Assembly: GCA_034359265.1 (NCBI GenBank)
Contig: CP136890.1
Location: 72,123,501-72,187,500 of the forward strand
Reading direction: 5' to 3'
From: Canna indica
Taxonomy: Eukaryota; Streptophyta; Magnoliopsida; Zingiberales; Cannaceae
Length of the DNA stretch: 64,000 nt
Shown: positions 10,901 to 21,986 of the stretch, piece after piece
Numbering within the stretch: position 1 is the first letter of the stretch
Layout: each line of letters begins with the position of its first letter
Notes under the pieces: model-generated
The model's input: only the letters and a program-made list of their open reading frames with translations
The model's database searches: none
What the model was told of the DNA's origin: nothing
Program-made: the position numbers and the translations under genes

Positions 10901-12336
10901 TGTCATTATTGGTAATTTGGTTTTATCTACTAGCACTAATGATAGGATTTTATATCATCTACGCATTGTTGTGATTATAGGGATATTCTTGTTTGTCCAT
11001 GTTGCATCAATTTTTGTTGGAACAACTTCCAACTAAAGCATCTTTTTTACTTTACAGAAAATCCCCCAAAAACTATGGTGGTGGATAACACTGAAAATCT
11101 AATGTTTTAAAATTGAGGTCAATACTCTTTGTGCGCTACCCTATTTGTAGATTTAACCTGTATAATTTGTAGAGTCTTACTAACTACTATCCCATATTAT
11201 CCTTGCTTAATCCCCCTGCCAGCACCTTAGGCCCAATGCCCTGTTTGATGATTAAACGTCCCAATCACAGTTGGAGGAGTATTTGTCTGCCAAAGCATCA
11301 TTTGCTAACTTCCTAATACAGTAGGCTGTGATCTTCCATTGGAAGGCCTGAACCTTGACTTCTTGTTCCAAAATTGTTTTCGTACAGCTCAACTCCAAGT
11401 AGGCTTCATTACTGGTAGTCCATTCTTTTTGCCAGGGATGTAAAATCCAAGTTGTAATTGGATATAAAATCCATGTTTTATGCCCATTGTCTATGGTAAA
11501 AATTCTCCCTCTTTCAGGATATCAAATTGGATACTTTAATTTCTCGAGTGATTATCAACCAGAGATATTTTCCAATCTGCCAATAAGGATGACTTGACAA
11601 TAGATTATGCAACTATACTATGTATATCTAATTCTTAATAGTTTCTCATGGATTTCTGGATGAGGTTCTGGTTTCAACTTTCAAGTATAGTTAGGCAATT
11701 GATGAGCAATTTATTTTAGTGAACCATAAAGAAAGTCCAAGGAATTGGATATTATTTAGTCTGCTTTAAGCCTGCCAAGTTATCTTTTGTGGTATGATGC
11801 CCTGGATGACATCAGACATTTGATGTATCTCATTACTTTTAGGAACCACAGGAGTGAGTTCTTCCCAATTATGGTTATTAACTAAGGACAACTATTTCCT
11901 ATAAAATTTATTCAAGATTCAACAAACACCACTTACTCTGGATCTTTTGTTCATTACATATTATTATGCTCTTATCGAATCCCCAAAATTCACATTGTGC
12001 TATTTCATTTCTTTTATGATCTAATTATAAAGAAATGCTTACTTTTTGTCATTGTTCCAGTTAAATCCAATAACGAATATTTGCATAAACCATGCAGGTA
12101 ACTGAGACACAAAAATTGAACCTTATAACCTTCTCCACATGATTAATTAGTTGATATTGAATTACATTAATATATATGACTTGTAGATCAATTATCCAGA
12201 AGTTTCGGTCTTGCAGTAACTAATATCCCTACTTTGGTTTATAATATTGCAGGATATTCATACAAAAAGTTGGTTCACACCGTACATCATTTTTCTTTCA
12301 TGCTTTATAGCAGTAATTCTGGCTTTGACAAATTAA
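7945..12336 (+). CDS. Glucan endo-1,3-beta-glucosidase (GH17), GPI-type; whole gene
   Basis: This spliced gene has exons 7945-7999, 9117-10156 and 12253-12336, giving 392 residues. Both junctions use GT-AG and keep frame: exon 1 leaves one base, exon 2 takes it up to complete a Gly codon, and exon 2 ends on a codon boundary. The product should hydrolyse internal beta-1,3-glucan (callose) bonds at the cell surface. Seen: an N-terminal hydrophobic signal (residues 1-17), the family start GTYGINYGRIADN, the acid/base Glu in VVGNEVL (about residue 123), the nucleophile Glu in ISETGW (about residue 268), and a hydrophobic tail in exon 3. There is no X8/CBM43 domain. The length and layout match the plant subgroup with a single GH17 domain and short GPI signal. 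The start at 7945 was chosen because it exposes the signal peptide. Confidence 0.88.
8508..8851. mobile_element. Tourist-like MITE in GH17 intron 1
   Basis: The ends are CACCATGTTTGGAT and, in reverse complement, CACTATATTTGGAT. They are flanked by TTA on both sides (8505-8507, 8852-8854), the PIF/Harbinger-type target duplication. The interior is rich in CAAACCCCTCC words. It is 344 bp with no coding capacity. It lies wholly inside the 1117-bp intron 1, so it should be spliced out. Confidence 0.72.
9117..10156 (+). CDS. GH17 exon 2 (catalytic domain)
   Basis: It carries essentially the whole (beta/alpha)8 GH17 domain, from GPTKVLAFTGTYG to SSLLSFK. Both catalytic Glu residues and the family landmarks FYLNAYPF and KHYGLFKPDGS are intact, with no internal stop. 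Reading on past the donor at 10157 gives an alternative hydrophobic, Phe-rich tail that stops at 10243, so an intron-retained transcript would also end in a hydrophobic stretch. Confidence 0.93.
10157..12252 (+). other. GH17 intron 2
   Basis: A 2096-bp intron bounded by AAG|GTATTT and TTGCAG|GAT. It is T-rich, with no coding signal and no transposon termini that I could recognise. Confidence 0.6.
12253..12336 (+). CDS. GH17 exon 3 (hydrophobic GPI-signal tail)
   Basis: This 84-base exon encodes DIHTKSWFTPYIIFLSCF followed by a short hydrophobic run and a TAA stop. It is in phase 0 with exon 2. A polar spacer after a Ser/Ala-rich segment (SCASSSLLS in exon 2), then about 15 hydrophobic residues at the very C-terminus, is what a GPI-attachment signal needs. 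The exon is inferred from splice sites and fit, not from transcripts. Confidence 0.68.
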   Translation, partial: DIHTKSWFTPYIIFLSCFIAVILALTN

Positions 12337-14380
12337 TTTGATAACATACACAGTCCTGCCTCAAGATGCATTAATTGGATCATGACAACGTTTCATTGAA
12401 TCTGCTCACTTGTTCCCCTTTCCATGGAGTATGTGAATTAGTCTTGAGTACTTGTGCTAAATCTTTGATACTCCAGTATTTCAGTCAATGAAATTGCTTG
12501 AGATATTGTCGAATGAGAGTTATGCTCTTGTTTTAATTTTTCAATGCACAACCTCATACTAGTGGGACTAGTTAATCTTTGGGCACAGCTAGAAATGCTG
12601 ATTGATTTATGTTCTACAAACATAACTCAATAATTTAATGCTTGAGCTGAACCTTCTCTTACTGTCATGTTCTTGCGAGTTGCATATTTTGTTACTTTTC
12701 ATTACTAATTGAGAATCGATGTTATTACTTCACCAACGTTTATATATTCCCACAGCAGGTAATTCATGATTTGTCATTATGTAATTTTGTTCTTCTATTT
12801 CATGTGCATAAAAACTGTGAAATTACTTTGCAATTTGTTCAAACTAGTATTTTCTTTTTAAATATTCTCTAATTGTTTTTATCATAAACTATTTGATGAC
12901 TTGCATACATTGTTTGTCAATGTTTTTTCAGTTGACTGCTCAATCTCTTGAAAACAATCACTTCTCACTTTCTCAGTTTATGTTACCATATAAAACTATT
13001 CAAGCATCTAAATTTATAGGAAACAGACAATGTTGTAGTGATGATTGTTATGATTAATTCCACCTACTAAGTTGGTCCTCTTTTTAGTATTATCTGGCTT
13101 TATAGTAGAATATATCATACTCAAAAAGAGGAAGATAAATTGGAAGAATTCTTAACATCATCCAGGTCAATGCATCGTGTAGAACTATTAATGTACAGGA
13201 GTATGATGTATCACAGGCCAAGCTGTCTGAGAGAGCTTCTCTTAATATGTTTTTTCTTTTTAGATGGGTTTAAGTACCGAAATGAAACAAGAGGCATAAT
13301 TTAGGCTACTCTCACAAAATATATTTATTTTTTCTATTTGGTTCCATGATTTTTTGATTGTTTTTAAAATCTCTGATTTAGTTTAAGAAAACAAACATAT
13401 TCATGACATGAAAAGAGTTGATACCTCTCCATTTGAAAAATTAAAATATAATTATTTGTGAATTTATACGAACTTTATTTTTTGCTCAAATTAACTTCAA
13501 AAGTAAATTCTAAAAAGCTCAAATTGAACAAAAGTTGTGTTTGTTACGTTGCTTGGTAATGTTATAATAGTAATTTACATTACCACAAGATAAATTGTCA
13601 CCTTTAATATATCAGTAATATATTATTTTTTTATTTTGCATGTTTGGTTAACATAGATGACAATTTTATTTTGTATTTTTTGATTTTACAAAAAATACCA
13701 TAAAACTGTCAATCTTCATTTACCCTTTTTTTGGTCTACAAACTCTAACCACCACTCTTGCCATCAGCATGTGTCCATTGCTCTTGCCGTCAGCCCCTCT
13801 ACATCATTCTTCGTGCCAGACTGTCTCCACCGATCTTGCCATCACCCATCTTTGTTGCTCTCGTTGTCAACTCTTCCACTGCCCTCGGGTTCTTCTTCTT
13901 CTTCTTCTTCTTCTTCTTCTTCTTCTTCTTCCTCCCCTTTTCCTTGTGCTTCATCGGAGCCGGTGTGCTTTGATTTCGAAGCAGAGGGGCTTCAATTGAA
14001 GCCCCTGCTTAGAAATCGAGACCGAGTAGTTTCAGGAGAAGCCCCTATGCTTCAATTGAAGTAGTGCTTCGGTTTTGAAGCATTGGGATATTTAGGATTT
14101 TTGGTTTTGATTTTAGGTTACTTGGAGGGGGAAGGAAGAAGCTGTGTACGAGATGGCAGCTGGGACGACGCGGTGGTGGTGACGAGAGATGGTGGTTGAG
14201 TTTGGTGGTTCTGGTAGTTGAGATCTTGTGCTTCATCATAAGAAGTTTTAGCCAACTTAGGCCAAGCATTAGTACAATCATTGTTCTCACTACAGCTACA
14301 TAATGCAATATTTGCATTTGTAAAAAAACATTTACATCATCAGAAGTTCTACAAAACTGATCATTTGCTTCATTTGATGT
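12337..14380. other. GH17 3' region and intergenic DNA with a (TTC)n tract
   Basis: The start is presumably 3' UTR. Positions 13888-13930 are a (TTC)n microsatellite that creates spurious Ser-, Leu- and Phe-run reading frames. Around 13985-14075 there is a pair of short palindromes (CTTCAATTGAAG twice). Nothing else recognisable. Confidence 0.4.
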
Positions 14381-16865
14381 CTAAGCTTGAATTGCCTTGA
14401 ATAAACCTTCAGAACACCAAGCTTCCTTAGCTAAACCATGTGCTGACACATTCTTCTCTCTTTTCAAAGTTCCATCCTTTTACCATTACCTCAGCTGCTA
14501 TTTCTCTTATTTTGCAAATCAAAACTGATATATGCCAAGGAGAATCAAATTCCCCTTTCAATATTTTGATCAACCTCATACAATCACAATACACTGAATT
14601 ATTTTTCCATCTTTTTTTCTTCACATTGTCTAAACCATACCATAGAGCCTTTGCCTCATACGGTGGATCACTTGCCATTTCAGTTCCACTTCCTTCCATC
14701 AGAATCTTTCCTTCTCTGTTTATTAACACATATCCACATCCTGCCCAATCTTCTCCCTTCCAGGTTGCATCAGTATAGAGCTTTTCTCCCCAGTAATTAG
14801 CTCCTTCACTGATTTCTTTTTTATCTTCAGCCTCTTTTCTCCTTTTAACTCCAATTACATTATATTCCCATACATCAGTTCATACTCTATTTAAAATATA
14901 TTGTATATCCCATCCTCTTCCTTCAAACTTACATTCGTTCATGTTCTTCCAAATCATCCACCATGAAGTAGCTAAAAAAACCATAAACTTTGATGCGGAT
15001 TCAGTCTCAAATCCTTCGGATTCATCAACCCATTTTACCTTCTTTCCATTTATTTTTAAATTTGAATTCAATTCTCATCGTTCTTTGTACCACTTCCCAG
15101 TATTTTTTTAACAAAATTGTAATTAAAAAATATATATTCTATCTCATCCATTCCTTTTTTACAAACATGACATTTCTCTATTTCCTTCCCTAAAAATTTA
15201 CCAAACCAATCTGAAGTTGGCAGCCTTTTCCATAGTAATTTTCAAATCAACATCTTTGATCTTTCTGATACCTTTAGTTTCCATATCCTGTTCCAATTCA
15301 CATCTGGACCTTTAGTTATTTCCTCCTTTAAGTAGCAGTAATCATTTTTCACTGATAATACCCCCCTTCCAGTTATTAGTTCATATCCATCTATCAGTGC
15401 CTTTCTCTTTGAACACTTGAATCAAGTAAATTTTCTTTAAGCATGCCTCAATACATTTTGAATTCCATTCCTCTCCTGAGATAAGTTCATTTACCATTCT
15501 GAATTTTTCCAAGCATTCTACATTTATAAAAGTAGGTCATCTACTTAAAGGTATTCTCACTAATCCATGGGTCATCCCACACATTTGTATTTCTATCATT
15601 TTTCACTTTTTTCTTTAACCCATCTTTCAAAACATCCATACTTCTCTTTATCAGCCTAATTTTTTTTTCATTCCCCTTTCACCTTTCACAATACCGAGGA
15701 TTCTGCTCTCCATATTACTCCACAATTAAATCAGTCCACAGTTGTCCTTTATTAAGAATGGCAACACTCTTTTAGCAAACAAAGCATGTTTAATAACTGA
15801 TATATCTCTTATACCCAGTCCTCCAATGTCTTTGTTTGCAGTCACCATTTTCTAACTTAACATTCTTGCATATTTTCTTCCTTCACTTGTATTCCAAAAA
15901 AATCCCTGGTAACTTTGGTTAAGTTTTGCACTTTTCACTTACCCAAAAATTCATCAAAGAATAAGTGGGAATTGAATATGTACATAATTTATTAGAACCT
16001 TTCTTCCTACTTGAGAAATCATGTTCGTTGCCCATGGTTCTACCTTTTTTATCACTTTCTCAACCAGCTTATATTCATGCTCACTTTTTAACCTTTTTGG
16101 GAAATGCCCTTCTTTCATATTAACACATCGATAGATTTCATGCTTAATCTTTGGATTAGTTTTCCTTGGGAAAAATATCTTAAATTTTTCTTTATTGATC
16201 TTTTGTCCCGATGTGCGCTTAATCTTTGGATTAGCTTTCATTGGAAAAAATATCTCAGGTTTTTCTTTATCATGACTTCCTACTCCCTTTCACGACTATT
16301 ACAATATCATCTGTAAAGCACATATGATTGAGTTTGAATCCTCTTACTTTGAAAGATACAACTTTTCCATCATCCACTGCTTGGTTGATTAACTTTGAAA
16401 AGAAGACCTCCATCCTTATAAATAGCTAGGGAGATAGTGGATCTTCGTGCCTTATTCCCTGAACTCATTTGACACTTCTCTATTCATCTTACAATAAAAT
16501 TTTGCACCTTTAATGCAACCTTTTATCCAACGGATCTCCAAGTCCAACTTCATTATAAAGTATGGTCTTTTTGCCTTTGGATTATGTATAGTCTATTACT
16601 TCATTGACTATCAAAATATTATCTTGAATCATTCTACCTGGAACAAATGTTGATTGCTCAAAGCTGATAATTTTGTTCAAGAAATACCTCATCATGTTAA
16701 CTAAAACTTTTGCAACAATTTTGTATAGCACATTACATAGTACTATAGGCCTAAAGTCAGTTATGTACTTTGGTTTCTCCTTTTTTTTGGAATCATAACT
16801 AATATTGTATCAATCCAGTTCTCAAGCAAGCTATTTGACTAATAGGTAAAGGCACATCAATTCCT
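14381..16865 (-). pseudogene. LINE (L1-type) ORF2 relic: RT, zf-RVT and RNase H
   Basis: On the minus strand, from right to left, there is an RT block containing FRPIVLCNVLYKIVAK and FVPGRMIQDNIL (about 16620-16780). The catalytic box reads FTDDIVIV (about 16290-16320; normally YADD), followed by RT/thumb pieces (15954-16241). A zinc-binding linker region with WWMIWKNMNECKF lies at about 14880-14990. A plant-type RNase H domain has Asp in YTDATW, Glu in YEAKAL and Asp in YCDCMRLIK (14427-14770), ending at a stop at 14381-14383. Many frameshifts make it non-functional. The endonuclease region is missing, so it is 5'-truncated near 16865 where Gypsy gag sequence begins. No poly(A) tail was identified. 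Confidence 0.85.
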
Positions 16866-16869
16866 TTGC

Positions 16870-17340
16870 GAGATTTCCACGCGTGAAGTCACTCCTTAGT
16901 TGGCCCTCGTAACTGCAGTCCCACCATCTGAGCTGCCACAATCGAAATGCATCCCAGCACCACGCACAACTCAAAGCAGTCACTCAAGAAGCTAGTGACT
17001 TCCACCTTTGGGTATGTGCCCGTGAACTCAGGCAGCTTCAACCTGATGAAGTCCACATATGGTACTTGTTCCTCAGCTATCTTCTTGTGGTCTACTATCC
17101 TCACCACAAGCGAAATCGACTCTGCTGCCACCTGAACTACTAGTGTTGGGGAATCAACGATTGCTGCTGGTGCCTTAGTTCTCACTCACAACGGATCTCC
17201 TCAAACAATTTCTTGACCCAGGCCTCATGCTCAACCTCCTCTAGAACTGCATGTCCGCGGCCTCTAGTCCCACAGCCCCAACCTCCTTGTTGATTGGCGA
17301 AATTGCTTCCCCCTTACTTGACACAGTGTTACTACCTGCT
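16870..17340 (-). pseudogene. Gypsy (Tekay-like) gag fragment
   Basis: The minus-strand reading at 16889-17185 includes LKLPEFTGTYPKVEVTSFL and LQLRGPTKE. It aligns by eye with the gag of the complete Tekay-type element in this window (FIGTDSTAEITNFLSDCY and LQMRGPAKE, 52800-52964). It lies between a primer-binding site at 17535-17546 and the LINE relic, so only the gag start survives. It belongs to the same element as the LTR at 17550-20893. Confidence 0.75.
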
Positions 17341-17534
17341 TTCATAGTCTGAGAACATCACAAGAATTTCACAACAATAAGTACTAATACTAAGTACAAA
17401 AATGCATACATACCGATGGACATGCAAGCTCAGTTTCTCCATTCTCATAGGACATGACACACTGTATGACGACACATTAGCAATGCCCCATACAATGCCC
17501 TACAACTTATTGTCGCAGTCAGGACCTAAATTAT

Positions 17535-17546
17535 GCTCTGATACCA
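17535..17546 (-). other. Primer-binding site (tRNA-Met type) of minus-strand Gypsy
   Basis: On the minus strand this reads TGGTATCAGAGC, three bases after the LTR end (GCGTGACA). It is the standard initiator tRNA-Met complement used by plant chromoviruses, and it fixes the orientation and the LTR boundary. Confidence 0.85.
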
Positions 17547-17549
17547 CTT

Positions 17550-20500
17550 TGTCACGCTCCAAACATTGGGCCACGTGACCGATCAGGAATACAACATCAT
17601 ACCCCGAAGCCTAACCAAACAAGAACATCATATGACAAATGCAACATATATAAAATACCAAATGAACAAGGCTAGAGAGACTAAATGAACATCCAACAAC
17701 TCTAATTTAAAGGAAGATTATACTCATGAGTAGTACACTAACACAACAACAAGGCTCAAATGATAACGCAATCCCTACAACTGCGATATGGGGAATGACT
17801 CGTCGAGCTTGCATCATCAGCTGCCAACCAGGTACCCACATGCACAAACAAACAGGAGGGTGTGAGTTCTCAAACTCAGGGAGTGGCCTACTCAAGCCCT
17901 CTCAAAACAAAATAATATCATATCCAGATCATTAGGCAAGTAAGGCTGTAAGTAGTATGTCATCTCAAATAGTAATATAGCACGACACACAGTTTAGTGT
18001 ACGAATATAGCATCAACAACAATGCAACAAAAATAGCTCATAAGTTTGTAAACAAATTCATCACATGCCAATATCATCAAACGTGATAGGTCGGTTGCTA
18101 GGATGGCCTTCTGGCAAGCTTCCTGCCTCGGGGGCACACGCACTAGCTGCTGCCTGATGTGGTTGGGAATACCCCTCCAACCAAGCCACATAGGTTCGGT
18201 CATCATTGTGGCCTCCTGACGAGCTCCTCGGCCCACCATCATCTCTTCGGGTGATCAATCCCATCACTGGTTGGGCCCTCATCTCTCGCCCAATGTCGTC
18301 TCTTTGGGGCATCCCTCGTCACCGGCTAGGCTCTCCCTAGACCATCTCTTCCCGCCAAGCGTTAGCGTCCCCTTTAACCACTCCCCGTCAATGGTTGGCC
18401 ATCCTCCATGAACACAATCACAATACATCATACAAATCATAAAAAATATGCATAACAAATCATGGAATGTGTATCATTCATAACTAAGTACTTTACCGAG
18501 CAACTTGTGTGCTAAACCGAGCACACCAGGACTCGCCCCTTCCCGAGCTCATCATACAAGTCATATCATATCACACATGATCAAATGGTTATATATCAAT
18601 GAACCTATGCAATTTATCGCACCTTGGCATTCTACCTAGCTTAGGGATGTCAACGGGGCGGGTTCGGGGCGGATAGTGCCACACCCGCACCCGCACCCGT
18701 TTACTAAACCCGTCTCCCGTACCCGCACCCGCACCCGCACCCGCGATGGATATCCATCACCCGCACCCTCGCGGGTAATTGATACCCACGGATATCCGCG
18801 GATACCCATTTAATATATGACAAGAATTTTTATTTTATTATAATAGTATACCACAAATGATTCCCATTTCACCACTATTAATAACTTGGTTGAGAAACAT
18901 TAATCCATAAAATAAACTACGTAACAATTAAATTCTAAATCATAAAATTATCTTAAGAAATAGCAATAATCATTTATGCAACATTAAATTTAAAATCAAA
19001 ATTAAATTTAAAATCAAGGTACTTTCAATTAAAATTGGAAATTGATATCCCTAAAAATATATTATATTTAGATTTATTTTTAAATTTTCCATTAAATATT
19101 AATATATAAAATTATAAATTTAATTTTTCATATATATTGGCGGGTAGCGGGTATCCGCGGGTGTGGATAGTATAGTATCCATACCCGTACCCGTTTATTA
19201 AATGGGTAAAAATTTATACCCGTACCCGTACCCGTGGGTATAATATGTTTACCATACCCGACCCGTGTCGGGTAAATATCCGCGGGTATCCGCGGGGTAC
19301 GGGTAATATTGCCATCCCTAACCTACCTACACAAATCGTCGTGTTATCATGTAAAAATAGTATTTATCTATAAATTCCAGGAACTCAAATAATGTGAGAT
19401 ATGTGTATAAACTTTTATAAAATCAGCCCCATTGGGGCCTTATATCAAACACAATGTAGGTCGACAATACTACGCCTAACGGAGGTCCAATAACGGAGGT
19501 CAAAACAACGAGTAAACACTAAAATTCAACACGTTGCCTTGGTTGGGTATTTTACCGAACACTTGGTGGGCAATCCGACCCTCACCAAGCTACATCTCAC
19601 ACTGCAGCCCCTCCACAATAATTTCCAACATTTAAGCATCAAGAAACTTGACCAACACGGCCTCCTATCCTCGCTACAATAGAGGGTACAAAACTACCAT
19701 GGGAAACCATGAAAACTCATATTTCTCTCAACCATTTCGACTTACAAGGTCCGGCTATAACAATTCACAACTCATCCAAAGTTTCTACATGAATCCGAGG
19801 TAAAACTTGGCCTCTAAACATCACGACAAAACAACCAAATTCATGATTATGGCAACCGTGCATGACCTGAAGGCCGATCACTCACACAATAATCCAAACA
19901 AGAAATTTCAGCTCCTAAAGTCGGCCAACTCGACCACTCTCGGCCTCTGGGTATAGACTCAATCAAAACATGAAGTTCCACCATAAAAAAGATGATACTT
20001 TAACATATACAAGAGGGTGAGATATTTCATCAAACACTTTGCGGACATTACCCAAACCGCATCTAGCCCCATGCACCCCAAACTCAAAATTCTAGCATAA
20101 TGACCTTGCAAAACCGGCCACATCCGTCCCTCAACTCTCGTAACGAACGAGACCACAAAAAGATGACAAAAACTAGAATCCATTTGCTAGCAAAACCCTC
20201 TCAAGATTTGTCCACAATATATCCTAGAATTGTTCCAAAAAAATTTCAGCAAATCAGCTCACGAAAAGAGGGCAAAACATTGAGATAAACTCTCTCGAAT
20301 CATAGACAACAAATCTGAAATCGAATCGAGGGAGGTAGGCATGATCGGCCCCTAAAATTTGTCCCAACAATTCTCTAGTATGTCCAAACACCATGGAGAA
20401 AGAATCAGATCACGAGTCGATCCAAAACTGATAAAACACATCATACTTGCATGATTTCAGTTCTATCATTCGTACAACCACTAGAGCTGCCCAAAAAGGA

Positions 20501-20893
20501 GCAAACCCTTAAAAAGAACAGCCACTCACCTCAAATTGAAGCCTCAAACCAATCCTAAGAGAAGACTCCGACGACCAATGACCTCTCACACCGGATCTCC
20601 TCCTCAAGATATTGTTGTCCCTCCTCTTCTTGAGATGTGCGCCGAAGCCTAGGAGTGCGATGCGCAACAAGCCTCCGAGGTGCGACCCTCACTCACGAGT
20701 CTAGGTATAAAACTTGTCTTTACTTATGTTCCCAAATTACCAAAATACCCCTCACTTAAGTTCATGCTCATACGAGCACAAAATTCGACCAAAACACACC
20801 AAACAACTCGAGGAACCTGACTCAACCAATCAAGACTAAAGTTAAACCAGTTTACTTAACTTAACATGTGCATGAGTCGTACCTTAGACCACA
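17550..20893 (-). mobile_element. Gypsy (Tekay-like) LTR, interrupted by a hAT MITE
   Basis: The 3' end in its own orientation is TTGGAGCGTGACA (17550-17562), next to the primer-binding site. The other end is proposed at TGTGGTCTAAGG (20893 leftward), preceded in its orientation by a purine-rich GGAGAGATCGTGGAAGAT that could be a polypurine tract. Without the hAT insertion at 18642-19320 the LTR is about 2.65 kb, similar to the other Tekay-type LTRs here. No gene is seen in it. The right boundary is the uncertain part. Confidence 0.6.
18642..19320. mobile_element. Non-autonomous hAT element, ACCCGC type
   Basis: Inverted termini are TAGGGATGTCAAC and TAGGGATGGCAAT. The flanking 8-mers are ACCTAGCT (18634-18641) and ACCTACCT (19321-19328), 7 of 8 identical. 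Both subterminal regions (18650-18810 and 19140-19310) are packed with ACCCGC/ACCCGT and GATATCCGCGG words. The centre is AT-rich and non-coding. It is nested in the minus-strand Gypsy LTR. Confidence 0.87.
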
Positions 20894-21129
20894 ATCTTCC
20901 ACGATCTCTCCGACTGAAACCAAAATAAATTCAAACAAAAGTATCACAATATCAACCAAAATCTTAAATTGAAACTATGGATAATGTTTCTTAATTGTGC
21001 TTTTACAAATTTAATTCCAAGAACACCAAACTTTGCTGTCTAAAATAATTTCAAAAGGTTGATGAAGTTACATAAATAAGGAACACCATTGGTGTAGATC
21101 TGAAAATTATTTAAGGAACCCATATAAAC

Positions 21130-21656
21130 AAAGAAAAAACTCATGACAGAAAAAGTGAAAGCGCTCAGTTGCAGGAGTCTTCACAATTTCATGTCAGATC
21201 ATGGCATCTACGTTCTCAGGGTAATTGGTACATATACAACTTTCATTGATACAACAGAGCAATATCATCAAAAGAGCATAGATAAAAAAGCTCCGCGGAT
21301 CTCTCAATCCTCGTTGACTTTGAGTTACAGTCAGCGTACACCTCAAGTTGCTGACATAGCAGTTCTCTTCATAAAATCCCGCAGAAACCCTCATCAGCAA
21401 CCATATATATGATGAGTATTGGAAGTGAGGATGAAGACGTCAACCAGTTTCTCATGTGCTGCTTCTGTCACGTTTCCGAGGGTTCCACTATACTTCTTTC
21501 ATCCTATAAATAAATCAATACATATAGATGTCAAGAAATAATACATGAAAAATGAATAAATAAATCTTTGACACTCGTGTCTATCGTTATCACAAGCACA
21601 GAAACATACACGATAGATTTGACTTACAGTACTGGTGGAAGATACTAGAATTTTGG
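21130..21656 (-). other. PP2A B' 3' UTR with a probable intron
   Basis: Downstream of the stop at 21657 a 124-bp intron is likely at 21627-21504. The donor reads ACTG|GTAAGT-like (GTAAGT starts at 21627) and the acceptor TTTATAG|GATG. The 3' end of the transcript cannot be placed. Confidence 0.45.
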
Positions 21657-21986
21657 CTAACTGGCTAGAACCATGTCTTCTCCGATACCCTTAGACTCAA
21701 CAAGGGATTCTAGATTTTTCCATGCCAATTCTCGTTGTTCTTCCATTGATTTAGCCTTTTCTTCTTTTTCGATGTATTGTTGTTGGCACTCCTCAAATAG
21801 ATCGCTGTCCATGTCGAGGAACATCTTGCGAACATTAGCAGTTAGACCACGAACTGCCTGATTCCAATGACCCCGCATGTTCTTCTCTAGAGCTTCAAAT
21901 ATGATGGGGAATATCACACTGCGATTTTGAGCAATTAAGCTAACTATATGATCATTGTTCCAGAGAAATAAAGCCCGTTCAGCTAC
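21657..21986 (-). CDS. PP2A B' exon 2
   Basis: It encodes the last 109 residues of the B56 domain and the charged tail ([14 protein letters not shown], a probable helix), ending GEDMVLAS. The acceptor is GATAG|GTAGCTGAACGG at 21988-21987. It is lower in GC than exon 1. It continues exon 1 exactly where B56 proteins read HFQ-VAERAL, which is strong evidence that the two distant exons belong together. Confidence 0.93.
   Translation of the reverse strand, partial: VAERALFLWNNDHIVSLIAQNRSVIFPIIFEALEKNMRGHWNQAVRGLTANVRKMFLDMDSDLFEECQQQYIEKEEKAKSMEEQRELAWKNLESLVESKGIGEDMVLAS

Noticed and set aside
13758..14064. Overlapping frames encoding poly-Phe, poly-Leu and poly-Ser
   Set aside because: They are translations of a (TTC)n microsatellite in three frames, with no conserved flank.
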